64,000 nucleotides of DNA from CAZCCC01 sp964535715 (GTDB taxonomy: Bacteria > Patescibacteriota > Patescibacteriia > Buchananbacterales > UBA6539): positions 1-64,000 of the forward strand of contig CAZHUO010000001.1 in the NCBI GenBank assembly GCA_964535715.1, read 5' to 3'. Made by a program: the position numbers and the translations under genes. The notes beneath the pieces were generated by a model. It had not been told where the DNA came from. It was given only the letters and a program-made list of their open reading frames with translations, and did not search any database. The stretch's first letter is position 1, and each line of letters opens with the position of its first letter. This document shows, piece after piece, positions 51,692-59,640 of this stretch.

Positions 51692-53587
51692 ATGGCAATT
51701 TCTCCGCAAGAAATAATTAAAGAGGAAAAACTTAAAGCCCTCAAAGAAAAAGGCCTGATTGATTCTGTAAAAACCAAAAAGGAAGAAGTGGCAGATGTAA
51801 AAGAGCAAAAAGTTCTGCTCGAAGAGGAAAGAATCTACCGGGAAGGGATAGTTTCAATTAAGGATTTAATTGCTCCATCATCGATGGAAGTTACCCCGAC
51901 TTTCATAAAGCTCGGTACCCAGTTTGTCAGGACTATTTTTGCAGTCAGTTATCCGCGCTATATTGCCGTTGGCTGGTTTGCGCCGATTATCAATGTCAGT
52001 GCAGTTTTGGATATAGCAATGTTTTTTTATCCCTTAAGCGCCCATATAATTTTAAAACAATTAAGGAATAAGGTCGGCGCCTTGGAAGCGCAAATTATTG
52101 CCGACCGGGAAAAAGGAGCGCCGCGCGACCCAATCAGGGAAACAGCTCTCAGAGACATAGAAAAATTAAGAGATGACCTTACTCAGGGAATTGAACATTT
52201 TTTTCAATTTGGACTTTATGTGACAATATATACGGAATCCAAAGAAAAATTGGAAAATTTAACCAATGATATAGAGGCGATGTTTGGCATGCGTTTGGTT
52301 ATTTCAAAAAAAGTTTTATATCAATCCGAGCAGGGATTCAATTCGACTCTGCCTTTGGGCAATGACGAGCTGATGATCAGCTTTAATATGAATTCTTCGC
52401 CAATTGCATCTTCGTTTCCTTTCATATCTTCAGAGCTTACTTCGGATGAAGGAATTTTATACGGGATAAACCGCCACAACAACAGCTTGATTTTATTTAA
52501 TCGATTTTCTTTGCAAAATGCCAATACGGTTGTATTTGCGACATCCGGCGCCGGAAAAAGCTATGCAATTAAGCTTGAAGTTTTAAGGACTATGATGTTT
52601 GGAACGGACATTATTGTCATTGATCCGGAGCGGGAATACAAGCATCTTTGCGATGCTGTCGGCGGAGCTTATGTCAATATTTCATTAAGTTCTGAGGCAA
52701 AAGTAAATCCTTTTGATCTGCCCAGGGCGATTGGAGAGCAAAAAACTTCCGATGTCATCCGCGGAGCGGTCATATCGCTTAAGGGTTTGATGAGGCTGAT
52801 GCTTGGCCAGTTAAGCCATCAGGAAGATTCTTTAGTTGACCGGGCGCTTTTGGAAACTTATGCTAAAAAAGACATTACCGGAGATTCTGACTTGTCAAAA
52901 GTTGAATCGCCGATAATGCAGGATTTTCAAGATATTCTTGAGGGAATGGAAGGCGGATCAGATTTGGCTTTACGGCTTAAAAAATATACAAAAGGAACTT
53001 TTTCGGGTCTTTTTAATAATCCGACAAATGTTGATATGAAAAATCAGCTGGTTATTTTTTCGGTACGCGACCTGGAAGATGAGCTTCGGCCGATTGCAAT
53101 TTATAATATTGTCAATTATATTTGGAATGTGGTTCGTTCCGAACTTAAAAAGAGGATTTTAATAATTGATGAGGCATGGTGGCTGATGCAGAATGAAGAT
53201 TCGGCAAAATTCATATATGCATTGGTTAAGCGCTGCAGAAAATATTATCTTGGAGTCACCAATATTACTCAGGACGTTAATGACTTTTTGCTTTCTCCGT
53301 ACGGCCAGGCAATTGTCAATAATTCGGCATTGCAGCTTCTAATGCGCCAGTCTTCGGCATCTATTGATCTTGTTCAAAAAACTTTTTTACTGACCGAAGG
53401 AGAAAAATATCTGCTTTTGGAATGCGGAGTTGGGGAGGGCATATTTTTTGCCGGTGACAAGCATGCGGCCATTAAAGTAGTTTCTTCTTATACCGAAGAC
53501 CAGCTGATTACTTCCGACCCCAGGCAAATTTTGGAAATTGAACAGTCTAAAAGAGAATTTGAAGAATCAAGATCTGAAAGAGAATAG
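51692..53587 (+). CDS. virB4: VirB4-family type IV secretion ATPase
   Basis: This 631-residue cytoplasmic or membrane-associated ATPase powers pilus assembly or substrate transfer. The N-terminal CagE/TrbE-like region (about 60-250) has a hydrophobic stretch near 85-115. Walker A is ATSGAGKSYA near residue 284, IDPEREYKHL follows, and Walker B is RILIIDEAWWLMQ near residue 488. Then come RKYYLGVTNITQDV and a C-terminal GEGIFFAGDKHAAI. Length is slightly short of classical VirB4 (about 800) because the extreme N-terminal domain is encoded by the upstream gene. Confidence 0.93.
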   Translation: MAISPQEIIKEEKLKALKEKGLIDSVKTKKEEVADVKEQKVLLEEERIYREGIVSIKDLIAPSSMEVTPTFIKLGTQFVRTIFAVSYPRYIAVGWFAPIINVSAVLDIAMFFYPLSAHIILKQLRNKVGALEAQIIADREKGAPRDPIRETALRDIEKLRDDLTQGIEHFFQFGLYVTIYTESKEKLENLTNDIEAMFGMRLVISKKVLYQSEQGFNSTLPLGNDELMISFNMNSSPIASSFPFISSELTSDEGILYGINRHNNSLILFNRFSLQNANTVVFATSGAGKSYAIKLEVLRTMMFGTDIIVIDPEREYKHLCDAVGGAYVNISLSSEAKVNPFDLPRAIGEQKTSDVIRGAVISLKGLMRLMLGQLSHQEDSLVDRALLETYAKKDITGDSDLSKVESPIMQDFQDILEGMEGGSDLALRLKKYTKGTFSGLFNNPTNVDMKNQLVIFSVRDLEDELRPIAIYNIVNYIWNVVRSELKKRILIIDEAWWLMQNEDSAKFIYALVKRCRKYYLGVTNITQDVNDFLLSPYGQAIVNNSALQLLMRQSSASIDLVQKTFLLTEGEKYLLLECGVGEGIFFAGDKHAAIKVVSSYTEDQLITSDPRQILEIEQSKREFEESRSERE

Positions 53588-53613
53588 ATATTAAAAAATT
53601 AATAATAAAAAAT

Positions 53614-54225
53614 ATGAATATTAATTTTGGAGAGATTTCAAAAAGAAACAAAATAATTATTTTGGTTTCAGTGGCAGTAATTATTTTGATTATTGCCTTA
53701 TTGATTTGGTTTTTTTCAAAAAGTAAGTCTGAGCCGCCAATAGCCGGTTTGGTAAATACTAATCAAGGAGTGAGCGGCCCTTCAGAATTGCCCAGCGCTT
53801 CTTTGGTTATTCCTGAATATGATGCTTCTTTGGTAAAAGATAAAGAACTTGATGCCGGCCTAAGGGCGATTGCCTTTACATTTTCCGAACGCTTTGGCAG
53901 CTATTCAAATGAAGGAAATTTTAACAACGTCGAGTCGGTAAACAGCATTATGACGGCTAGAATGAGGGCGTGGGTGACTAACTATCTCATACAACAGGGT
54001 GAAAGGCAATCAGACGCCGTTTATTACGGCATTACTACCAAGGCTCTTTCAGTAAATATAAGTAAATTCGATGAAAATTCCGGGCGAGCCGAAGTAATTG
54101 TTACGACTCAAAGACAAGAAAATCTGGGCAGCACGGAAAATGCCAAAGTCTATTATCAAGATTTAAAATTAGATTTGGTAAACAGCGAACAAGGCTGGAA
54201 GGTTGATTCGGCTTCGTGGCTTTAG
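53614..54225 (+). CDS. VirB8-like single-pass membrane protein
   Basis: The 203 residues have a short cytoplasmic tail, a membrane helix (about 14-34: IIILVSVAVIILIIALLIWF) and an extracytoplasmic domain of about 140 residues. Its helix-then-sheet pattern (LDAGLRAIAFTFSERFGSYS, then strands to the end WKVDSASWL) suggests an NTF2-like fold as in VirB8/TcpC. Sequence identity to VirB8 is not obvious to me; the call rests on topology, size and position 26 bases after virB4. Confidence 0.55.
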   Translation: MNINFGEISKRNKIIILVSVAVIILIIALLIWFFSKSKSEPPIAGLVNTNQGVSGPSELPSASLVIPEYDASLVKDKELDAGLRAIAFTFSERFGSYSNEGNFNNVESVNSIMTARMRAWVTNYLIQQGERQSDAVYYGITTKALSVNISKFDENSGRAEVIVTTQRQENLGSTENAKVYYQDLKLDLVNSEQGWKVDSASWL

Positions 54226-54242
54226 GGTTTATAGGCATAGTA

Positions 54243-54302
54243 AATCAACATAGCGTATCTAAAGTTGGCAAATTTAAAGCCGACAAACATTAGCTGCTAT
54301 GT
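54243..54302 (+). promoter_or_regulatory. AATCAACATAGCG leader pairing with the comF start codon
   Basis: The motif is at 54243-54255. AACATAGC within it is exactly complementary (8 bp) to GCTATGTT at 54296-54303, which contains the comF ATG. About 40 bases lie between the arms. No Shine-Dalgarno is present. Confidence 0.6.
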
Positions 54303-54964
54303 TTGATTTTAAAAATTACATTATTGATTTGCTTTTTCCTATCGAATGCATTGGCTGCAATAAAGAAGGCAGATGGATTTGTGATAATTGCATAAACGAA
54401 ATAAAAATTAACTCGGAAATTATTGAGCTGAAAGGAAAAAATAATTATCTTTCCGGCTTACTGGTCGCATCAGACTATAATCAGAAATTGATATGCAATG
54501 CATTGCATTTATTCAAATATAATTTTGCTTATTCTTTAGGAAATGATTTGGCGGAAATATTATTAAAGTATTTAAAATCAATTTTAATAAGAGAAAATTT
54601 TGATAAATTCGACATGGTAATTCCAGTTCCTTTGTCAAAAAAAAGAAGGCTTTGGAGAGGTTTCAATCAGTCAGAAATTTTAGCAGTCAAAGTCTGTCAC
54701 GAATTCGGCTGGTTGCTTTCATCGGATACATTGGGCCGCAAGATTAATAATGTTCCCCAAGTCGGCCTAAACGCCAAAGAAAGACGCGAAAATGTCAGGG
54801 ATATATTTTATTTAAAAAGCGATAATTTGCTGTATAATCGAAATATACTATTGATAGATGATGTTTTTACAACCGGGGCGACAATGCAGGAATGTGCCAA
54901 AATATTAAAAATGGGAGGGGCAAATTCCGTTTGGGGTCTGGCATTGGCAAAAAACCAGGCTTGA
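54299..54964 (+). CDS. comF: ComF-family phosphoribosyltransferase-like protein
   Basis: The 221 residues have an N-terminal double zinc-knuckle (CIGCNKEGRWICDNC, about residues 17-31). A PRTase-type domain follows with VIPVPLSKKRRLWRGFNQSE (about 105-124), VPQVGLNAKERRENVRDIF and the PRPP motif ILLIDDVFTTGAT near residue 180. Known of the family: needed for natural DNA uptake in several bacteria (ComF/GntX); the biochemical role is unclear. Next to VirB4/PrgI genes it hints that the pilus machine may serve DNA uptake, which is inference only. Confidence 0.9.
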   Translation: MFDFKNYIIDLLFPIECIGCNKEGRWICDNCINEIKINSEIIELKGKNNYLSGLLVASDYNQKLICNALHLFKYNFAYSLGNDLAEILLKYLKSILIRENFDKFDMVIPVPLSKKRRLWRGFNQSEILAVKVCHEFGWLLSSDTLGRKINNVPQVGLNAKERRENVRDIFYLKSDNLLYNRNILLIDDVFTTGATMQECAKILKMGGANSVWGLALAKNQA

Positions 54965-55182
54965 TAATTTAATGGCTTTATGCTAAGATTTACTAGTTAA
55001 AATAATCAGGATTAATCGTTAACTGCTCATTTTAAATTGTAAATTGTTAACTTGCCTATAAGCAAGCTGTTAATTGTTAACCTGCCTACCGTCTTGTTGC
55101 CGAGTGCCGGCAGGCAGTTAACTGTTAATTGTTTCAGCCAGAGGCTGATTCGCCTATGGCGAAAACTGTCAACTGTTATTAT
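54965..55182. repeat. Repeats between comF and tRNA-Ser
   Basis: GTTAACTGTTAATTGTTAAC-type units alternate with CTGCC/GGCAG hairpin sequence (55081-55118). The third copy of the 30-bp double hairpin lies at 55134-55163: TCAGCC AGA GGCTGA, then TTCGCC TAT GGCGAA. Confidence 0.8.
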
Positions 55183-55274
<92 letters not shown>

Positions 55275-55325
55275 CTACGCTCCTCACTTTGTTCGGAGCT
55301 TCGTCTGACAGGCTAGATAATATCA

Positions 55326-55361
55326 ACATAGCGCGCTTAATAAATAATTTTTGCGCTATGT
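55326..55361 (+). promoter_or_regulatory. Hairpin occluding the GIY-YIG start codon
   Basis: ACATAGCGC at 55326-55334 is exactly complementary to GCGCTATGT at 55353-55361, with an 18-base AT-rich loop. The ATG (55358) lies inside the stem. The second cassette repeats this 403 bases on. Confidence 0.65.
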
Positions 55362-55612
55362 ACTATGTTTATTTTTTGAAAAGTAAGAAAGCAGAAAATT
55401 GGATATATACAGGTTCAACAGTTAATTTAAAAAAAAGATTTTTAGATCACAGTTTAGGAAAATCATTATCGACAAAACCATATTTACCAGTTTATTTAGC
55501 AGCTTATATAGCAGTTAAAACAGAAAGAAAGGCAAGAGATTTAGAAAAATATTTTAAGGCTGGGTCAGGCAAAGCAATATTAAAAAAAAGAATTTTAACT
55601 AACGAAGTGTAA
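55358..55612 (+). CDS. GIY-YIG nuclease-domain protein, intact copy
   Basis: The 84-residue single-domain protein runs MYYVYFLKSKKAENWIYTGS, TVNLKKRFLDHSLGKS, with YVYF and YTGS as the GIY and YIG strands, catalytic-type Arg in KKRFLDH, and a basic ARDLEKYFKAGSGKA end. A frame reading through tRNA-Ser exists upstream, but the ATG at 55358 matches the family start. It lies inside a tandem cassette bounded by tRNA-Ser 3'-end repeats and may take part in that arrangement's spread, which is inference. Confidence 0.87.
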   Translation: MYYVYFLKSKKAENWIYTGSTVNLKKRFLDHSLGKSLSTKPYLPVYLAAYIAVKTERKARDLEKYFKAGSGKAILKKRILTNEV

Positions 55613-55760
55613 AAGTAATCAGTTTTAAGCGACGAAGCCCTTTAAAGGGCGTAGTCGCTCCCACCCTCTCCGCCAGACTACGCTCCTCACTTTGTTCGGA
55701 GCTTCGTCTGACAGGCTAGATAATATCAACATAGCGCGCTTAATAAATAATTTTTGCGCT

Positions 55761-56197
55761 ATGTACTATGTTTATTTTTTGAAAAGTAAGAAAGCAGAAA
55801 ATTGGATATATACAGGTTCAACAGTTAATTTAAAAAAAAGATTTTTAGATCACAGTTTAGGAAAATCATTATCGACAAAACCATATTTACCAGTTTATTG
55901 GCGACGTAGGGCGAGAGAAACAAAAAGTAAACAACTTTTGTTTCCGAGCCGAGGAGCCATCAAAGGGTCAATACCCGAAAGCGCTCCGTCGCCAAAGCTT
56001 TAATTATTCAGCTTTGGAGCGTCGGCGACTTGCTGCGGAAGAAGTGGGCGGAGCTTGCTCCGCGGTTTAATACCCTTTATTTAGCAGCTTATATAGCAGT
56101 TAAAACAGAAAGAAAGGCAAGAGATTTAGAAAAATATTTTAAGGCTGGGTCAGGCAAAGCAATATTAAAAAAAAGAATTTTAACTAACGAAGTGTAA
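55761..56197 (+). pseudogene. Second GIY-YIG copy, interrupted by the mobile repeat
   Basis: It is nearly identical to the copy at 55358-55612. The frame is broken after the codons for PYLPVY by 176 bases of repeat element plus a 6-base target duplication. Removing 182 bases restores exactly 255 bases, the length of the intact gene. The inserted length is not a multiple of three, so no full protein can be made. Confidence 0.92.
55894..56081 (+). mobile_element. Non-coding mobile repeat element, copy 5, with TTTATT target duplication
   Basis: The body is 55900-56075 (176 bp), from GGCGACGTAGGGCGAG to AATACCC. TTTATT stands at 55894-55899 and again at 56076-56081. The intact twin gene has a single TTTATT at the matching point, giving an empty-site control. 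This copy is longer than the others (150-157) because of an extra GCGGAAGAAGTGGGCGGAGC segment near its 3' end. Confidence 0.92.
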
Positions 56198-56291
56198 ACG
56201 TAATCAGTTTTAAGCGACGAAGCCCTTTAAAGGGCGTAGTCGCATCCACCCTCTCAATTTGAATATATATAAAAATAAATAAAATAAATTT

Positions 56292-56789
56292 ATGTCAAAA
56301 GAAATAATTGAAGGTGAAGATTTGGGAAAAATTTTATTCAAATGGCAGTTTCCTGAATTTCCGAAATATGACAGGAAAAGGGGCTGGTATATTTGGGGCG
56401 GTATTATCATTTTTGTGTTTATAATTTATTCCATCATTACATCTAATTTTCTTTTTGCCTTAATTACGGTAATTTTTACCCTGACAATCATGCTTTTTCG
56501 CCAAAGTGAAAATACCGTTGATTTCAAAATTACCGAGGATGGCATTGTTGTTAACAGTAAGTTCTATGAATATAAAGAAATTAAGAATTTTTATATAATA
56601 TATGAGCCGCCGGAAGTAAAAAATCTTTATTTTGAACCAAAAAGCCTTCTTAGTCCGAGAATTCCAATAAATTTAGAGGATCAGAATCCGGTGCTTATCA
56701 GAAAAACCTTACTGCAATATTTGGACGAGGATTTGGATCGAGAAAATGAGCCGACTTCTGACCAGTTTTCCCGATTGTTTAAATTATAA
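56292..56789 (+). CDS. Two-helix membrane protein, PH-like C-terminal domain (unknown function)
   Basis: The 165 residues have an N-terminal cytoplasmic segment (WQFPEFPKYDRKRGWY), two membrane helices (about 34-73) and a C-terminal domain of about 90 residues. The pattern VDFKITEDGIVVNSKFYEYKEIKNFYIIYEPPEVKNLYF resembles small bacterial PH-like domains attached to two helices. The assignment is by pattern only. It lies between the tRNA-Ser cassette and tRNA-Arg. Confidence 0.6.
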   Translation: MSKEIIEGEDLGKILFKWQFPEFPKYDRKRGWYIWGGIIIFVFIIYSIITSNFLFALITVIFTLTIMLFRQSENTVDFKITEDGIVVNSKFYEYKEIKNFYIIYEPPEVKNLYFEPKSLLSPRIPINLEDQNPVLIRKTLLQYLDEDLDRENEPTSDQFSRLFKL

Positions 56790-56832
56790 ATCCCAGGAAT
56801 TTTTTGATGAAAATCAGATAGTTTACGGTTAT

Positions 56833-56906
56833 GTCCCAGTAGCTCAGCTGGATAGAGCGCAAGCTTGCGGAGCTTGAGGCCGCAGGTTCGATTCCTGCCT
56901 GGGACG
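56833..56906 (+). tRNA. tRNA-Arg (anticodon GCG)
   Basis: Acceptor GTCCCAG/CTGGGAC, discriminator G, D arm GCTC AGCTGGATA GAGC, anticodon arm CAAGC TTGCGGA GCTTG, T arm GCAGG TTCGATT CCTGC. CCA is not encoded (CTACCA follows). A G at position 34 is less common than the ACG tRNA-Arg used by many bacteria for CGN codons. Confidence 0.95.
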
Positions 56907-56931
56907 CTACCATTATTTGTAAATATCGGAA

Positions 56932-59001
56932 ATGAAATTTGATTTAAAAACTTCCGTAGATAAAATTACTCGGGTCGGCAAAGCAACTGCCGGCCGTTTG
57001 AGAAAGCTTGATATTGAGACCGTTTTGGATCTCATTTTTTATTATCCTTTCCGCTGGCAGGACTTTAGCCAAATTGTTGATATTTCTGATTTAAAACCAA
57101 CCGATGCAATTACCATTAAAGCCAAAATCCAGTTGATCAACAGCCGCCGAAGCTTTGCCAAAAAGAAAATTTTAACCGAAGCGTTAGTTTCTGACAAAAC
57201 CGGGACCATAAAAGTAATTTGGTTTAATCAGCCATTTTTAACAAAAGTTTTAAAGCCGGGTGATGAAATATATCTTTCAGGCAAAGTTGATTTTGACCGC
57301 TATTCATTGCAATTTATCAATCCAATATACGAAAAAGTTGCCCTAAGCCAAACGACAACCCATACTGCCAGGCTAGTGCCGATTTATTCTGTGACCAGCA
57401 ACCTTACCGGAAAGCAACTGCGTTTTCTGATTAAGTCTGTAATGCCGGCGATTAATCTGGTAGAAGACTGGCTGCCCAAGGAAATTATAAAAAATTACGG
57501 CTTGGTTGATTTGCATTTTGCTTTAAGTCAAATCCATTTTCCCAAAAATAAAAAATGCCTAGATCAGGCAGTTAAAAGGCTTAAGTTCGACGAGCTTTTT
57601 TTATTTCAGCTGCAAGTCCAGCTGACCAAAAAAGAAATCAGTCTAAGCCAAGCTAAAAGCATCAAATTCAAGGAAAAAGAAACTAAGGATTTCGTTTCAG
57701 CGCTGCCTTTTAGGCTTACTGATGACCAGCGCAAAGCCGCTTGGCAGATAATTTCTGATGTTCAAAAAAGCAGGCCGATGAATCGGCTTTTGGAAGGCGA
57801 AGTCGGTAGTGGCAAAACTTTAGTGGCGATAATTGCCATGCTTAATACGGCATTAAATTGTAAGCAAGCCGTTTTGCTTGCACCGACCGAAATTTTAGCC
57901 AGCCAACATTACAAAAGCATTTTTGATCTTTTACGGGGTAATGGCATTAAAACTGCGCTTTTGAGCCGTTCTTATCATATGCTGGACGGCAAAGAAGCCG
58001 GAAAAAAAGAAATTTTGAATTGTTTAAAGACCGGTTTAGCAGAAATTATTGTGGGAACACATTCATTAATCCAGGAAAACGTCACATTTAAAGATTTGGC
58101 ATTGGCAATAATAGACGAACAGCATCGGTTCGGCGTAAACCAAAGAAAACATTTGTGCAACCTTTCCGGCAATTTGGAAACTTTTCCTCATTTTCTTTCA
58201 ATGACGGCAACGCCGATTCCGCGATCACTTGCTTTGACTCTGTATGGCGATTTGGAAATTTCAATTATCAAGCAGCTGCCCAAGGATCGAAAAAAAATAA
58301 TTACTAAAATTATAGATTATTCATCCAAAAAAAAGACTTATGAATTTATGAGAAAACAGATACGGTCGGGCAGGCAGGCTTTTGTAATCTGCCCATTGAT
58401 TGATCCATCGGATAAGCTTGGAGTTAAATCAGTCAGTGAAGAATATGAAAAATTGAGCAAAGAAATATTTCCGGATTTGAAAATTAAAATGCTTCACGGC
58501 AGGCTGAAATCAGTTGAAAAAGAAAAAATAATGGTTGATTTTTTGGCTGAAAAAAGCGATATTTTGGTTGCAACCTCTGTTATTGAAGTCGGTGTTGATG
58601 TGCCTAATGCTTCAATAATGCTGATAGAGGGTGCTGACCGGTTCGGACTGGCTCAGCTTCATCAGTTCCGCGGCCGTGTCGGGCGTGGCCAGCACCAGTC
58701 ATACTGTTTTTTGTTCAGTGAGAATAAAAATCCAAAGACTTGTCAAAGACTTTTGGCTTTAACTACTGCCAAAGACGGCTTTGAGCTGGCCGAACTGGAT
58801 TTGCAGCTTAGAGGTCCAGGTGAAATATACGGCACAATCCAATCCGGTTTTCCGGAATTCAAAATTGCTAAATTTTCCGATGTTGAGATTATTAACCAAG
58901 CAAAAGAAGCGGCAGAAAAAATTGTTTTAGAAGGGATAGAAAAGCATTCCTTGCTTAAAGAAAAAATGGCTCAACTGTCAAAGTCAGTCCATTTGGAATA
59001 G
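56932..59001 (+). CDS. recG: ATP-dependent DNA helicase RecG
   Basis: This branch-migration helicase rescues stalled forks. The 689 residues are full length, with an N-terminal OB/wedge domain (about 50-160), Walker A LLEGEVGSGKTLVA near residue 285 and the IIDEQHRFGVNQR DEAH-type box near 387. SMTATPIPRS, VIEVGVDVPNASIM, QFRGRVGRGQHQSYC and the C-terminal DLQLRGPGEIYG block are also present. The start is 25 bases after tRNA-Arg, so it may be cotranscribed with it. Confidence 0.97.
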   Translation: MKFDLKTSVDKITRVGKATAGRLRKLDIETVLDLIFYYPFRWQDFSQIVDISDLKPTDAITIKAKIQLINSRRSFAKKKILTEALVSDKTGTIKVIWFNQPFLTKVLKPGDEIYLSGKVDFDRYSLQFINPIYEKVALSQTTTHTARLVPIYSVTSNLTGKQLRFLIKSVMPAINLVEDWLPKEIIKNYGLVDLHFALSQIHFPKNKKCLDQAVKRLKFDELFLFQLQVQLTKKEISLSQAKSIKFKEKETKDFVSALPFRLTDDQRKAAWQIISDVQKSRPMNRLLEGEVGSGKTLVAIIAMLNTALNCKQAVLLAPTEILASQHYKSIFDLLRGNGIKTALLSRSYHMLDGKEAGKKEILNCLKTGLAEIIVGTHSLIQENVTFKDLALAIIDEQHRFGVNQRKHLCNLSGNLETFPHFLSMTATPIPRSLALTLYGDLEISIIKQLPKDRKKIITKIIDYSSKKKTYEFMRKQIRSGRQAFVICPLIDPSDKLGVKSVSEEYEKLSKEIFPDLKIKMLHGRLKSVEKEKIMVDFLAEKSDILVATSVIEVGVDVPNASIMLIEGADRFGLAQLHQFRGRVGRGQHQSYCFLFSENKNPKTCQRLLALTTAKDGFELAELDLQLRGPGEIYGTIQSGFPEFKIAKFSDVEIINQAKEAAEKIVLEGIEKHSLLKEKMAQLSKSVHLE

Positions 59002-59024
59002 TTTATAATTTTTTAGTATAATTT

Positions 59025-59082
59025 CTACAAGCTACAAGCTACAAGCTACAAGCTACAAGCTACAAGCTACAAGCTACAAGCT
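59025..59082. repeat. Heptamer tandem repeat (CTACAAG) x about 8
   Basis: Fifty-eight bases of perfect CTACAAG units. The run extends through the stop codon into the last codons of the glycosylase gene on the minus strand. Confidence 0.95.
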
Positions 59083-59616
59083 GATATAAAACCGCCAAAG
59101 CTTGTCTTTGTATTCACCGGCATAATCAACATTGACTCGCGGTGCTTTTTTTATATCTGTTGGTTTTATTTTCACACCCCGCTCTTCAATCCAAAGCTGG
59201 CAGCTTTTGCCAAAAGCCGGGCTGGAATTTATTGATTTGTCAATTTTAAAAGCTTTGCAGAGCTTGCCCGGTCCATCAGTTTTAGTTTTTAAGTTAATTC
59301 CTAAAATAGGTTTAACCCCGCGGATCAAAACAGCAGCTGGATAATTTTTGTGTTCAGTCACCACATTAAGGCAATTATACATTCCATAGATTAAATAGAC
59401 ATACCAAAAACCTGGTGATCCAAACATTATTTCATTTCTTTTGGTTTTTCCGCGGCTGGCGTGTGAAGCTTTGTCAGATAGTCCAACGTATGCTTCAGTT
59501 TCAGTGATCATGCCAACTATTATTTTTTTACCAATTTTTCTAATTAAAAATTTTCCCAGCAATTGCTGGGCAGTTTTAATAGTTGGCTGATTGTAAAAAT
59601 TTTTGTTCAGTTTCAT
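59074..59616 (-). CDS. DNA-3-methyladenine glycosylase (AAG/MPG family)
   Basis: It excises alkylated and deaminated purines from DNA. The 180 residues comprise the single AAG domain, with the family blocks QQLLGKFLIRKI, ITETEAYVGLSDKASHASRG (about 37-56), MFGSPGFWYVYLIYGMYNC and AAVLIRGVKP. The C-terminus contains NVDYAGEYKDKLWRFYISL; the last codons and stop are part of the heptamer repeat. It lies immediately downstream (24-base gap) of radA on the same strand, a small repair unit. Confidence 0.93.
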   Translation of the reverse strand: MKLNKNFYNQPTIKTAQQLLGKFLIRKIGKKIIVGMITETEAYVGLSDKASHASRGKTKRNEIMFGSPGFWYVYLIYGMYNCLNVVTEHKNYPAAVLIRGVKPILGINLKTKTDGPGKLCKAFKIDKSINSSPAFGKSCQLWIEERGVKIKPTDIKKAPRVNVDYAGEYKDKLWRFYISL

Positions 59617-59640
59617 TACCCTCAGAGTGAGTATTTATGG

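Noticed and set aside
55692..56003. 103-codon frame ending inside the mobile element
   Set aside because: It joins the disrupted GIY-YIG copy to element sequence and is a consequence of the insertion, not a gene.
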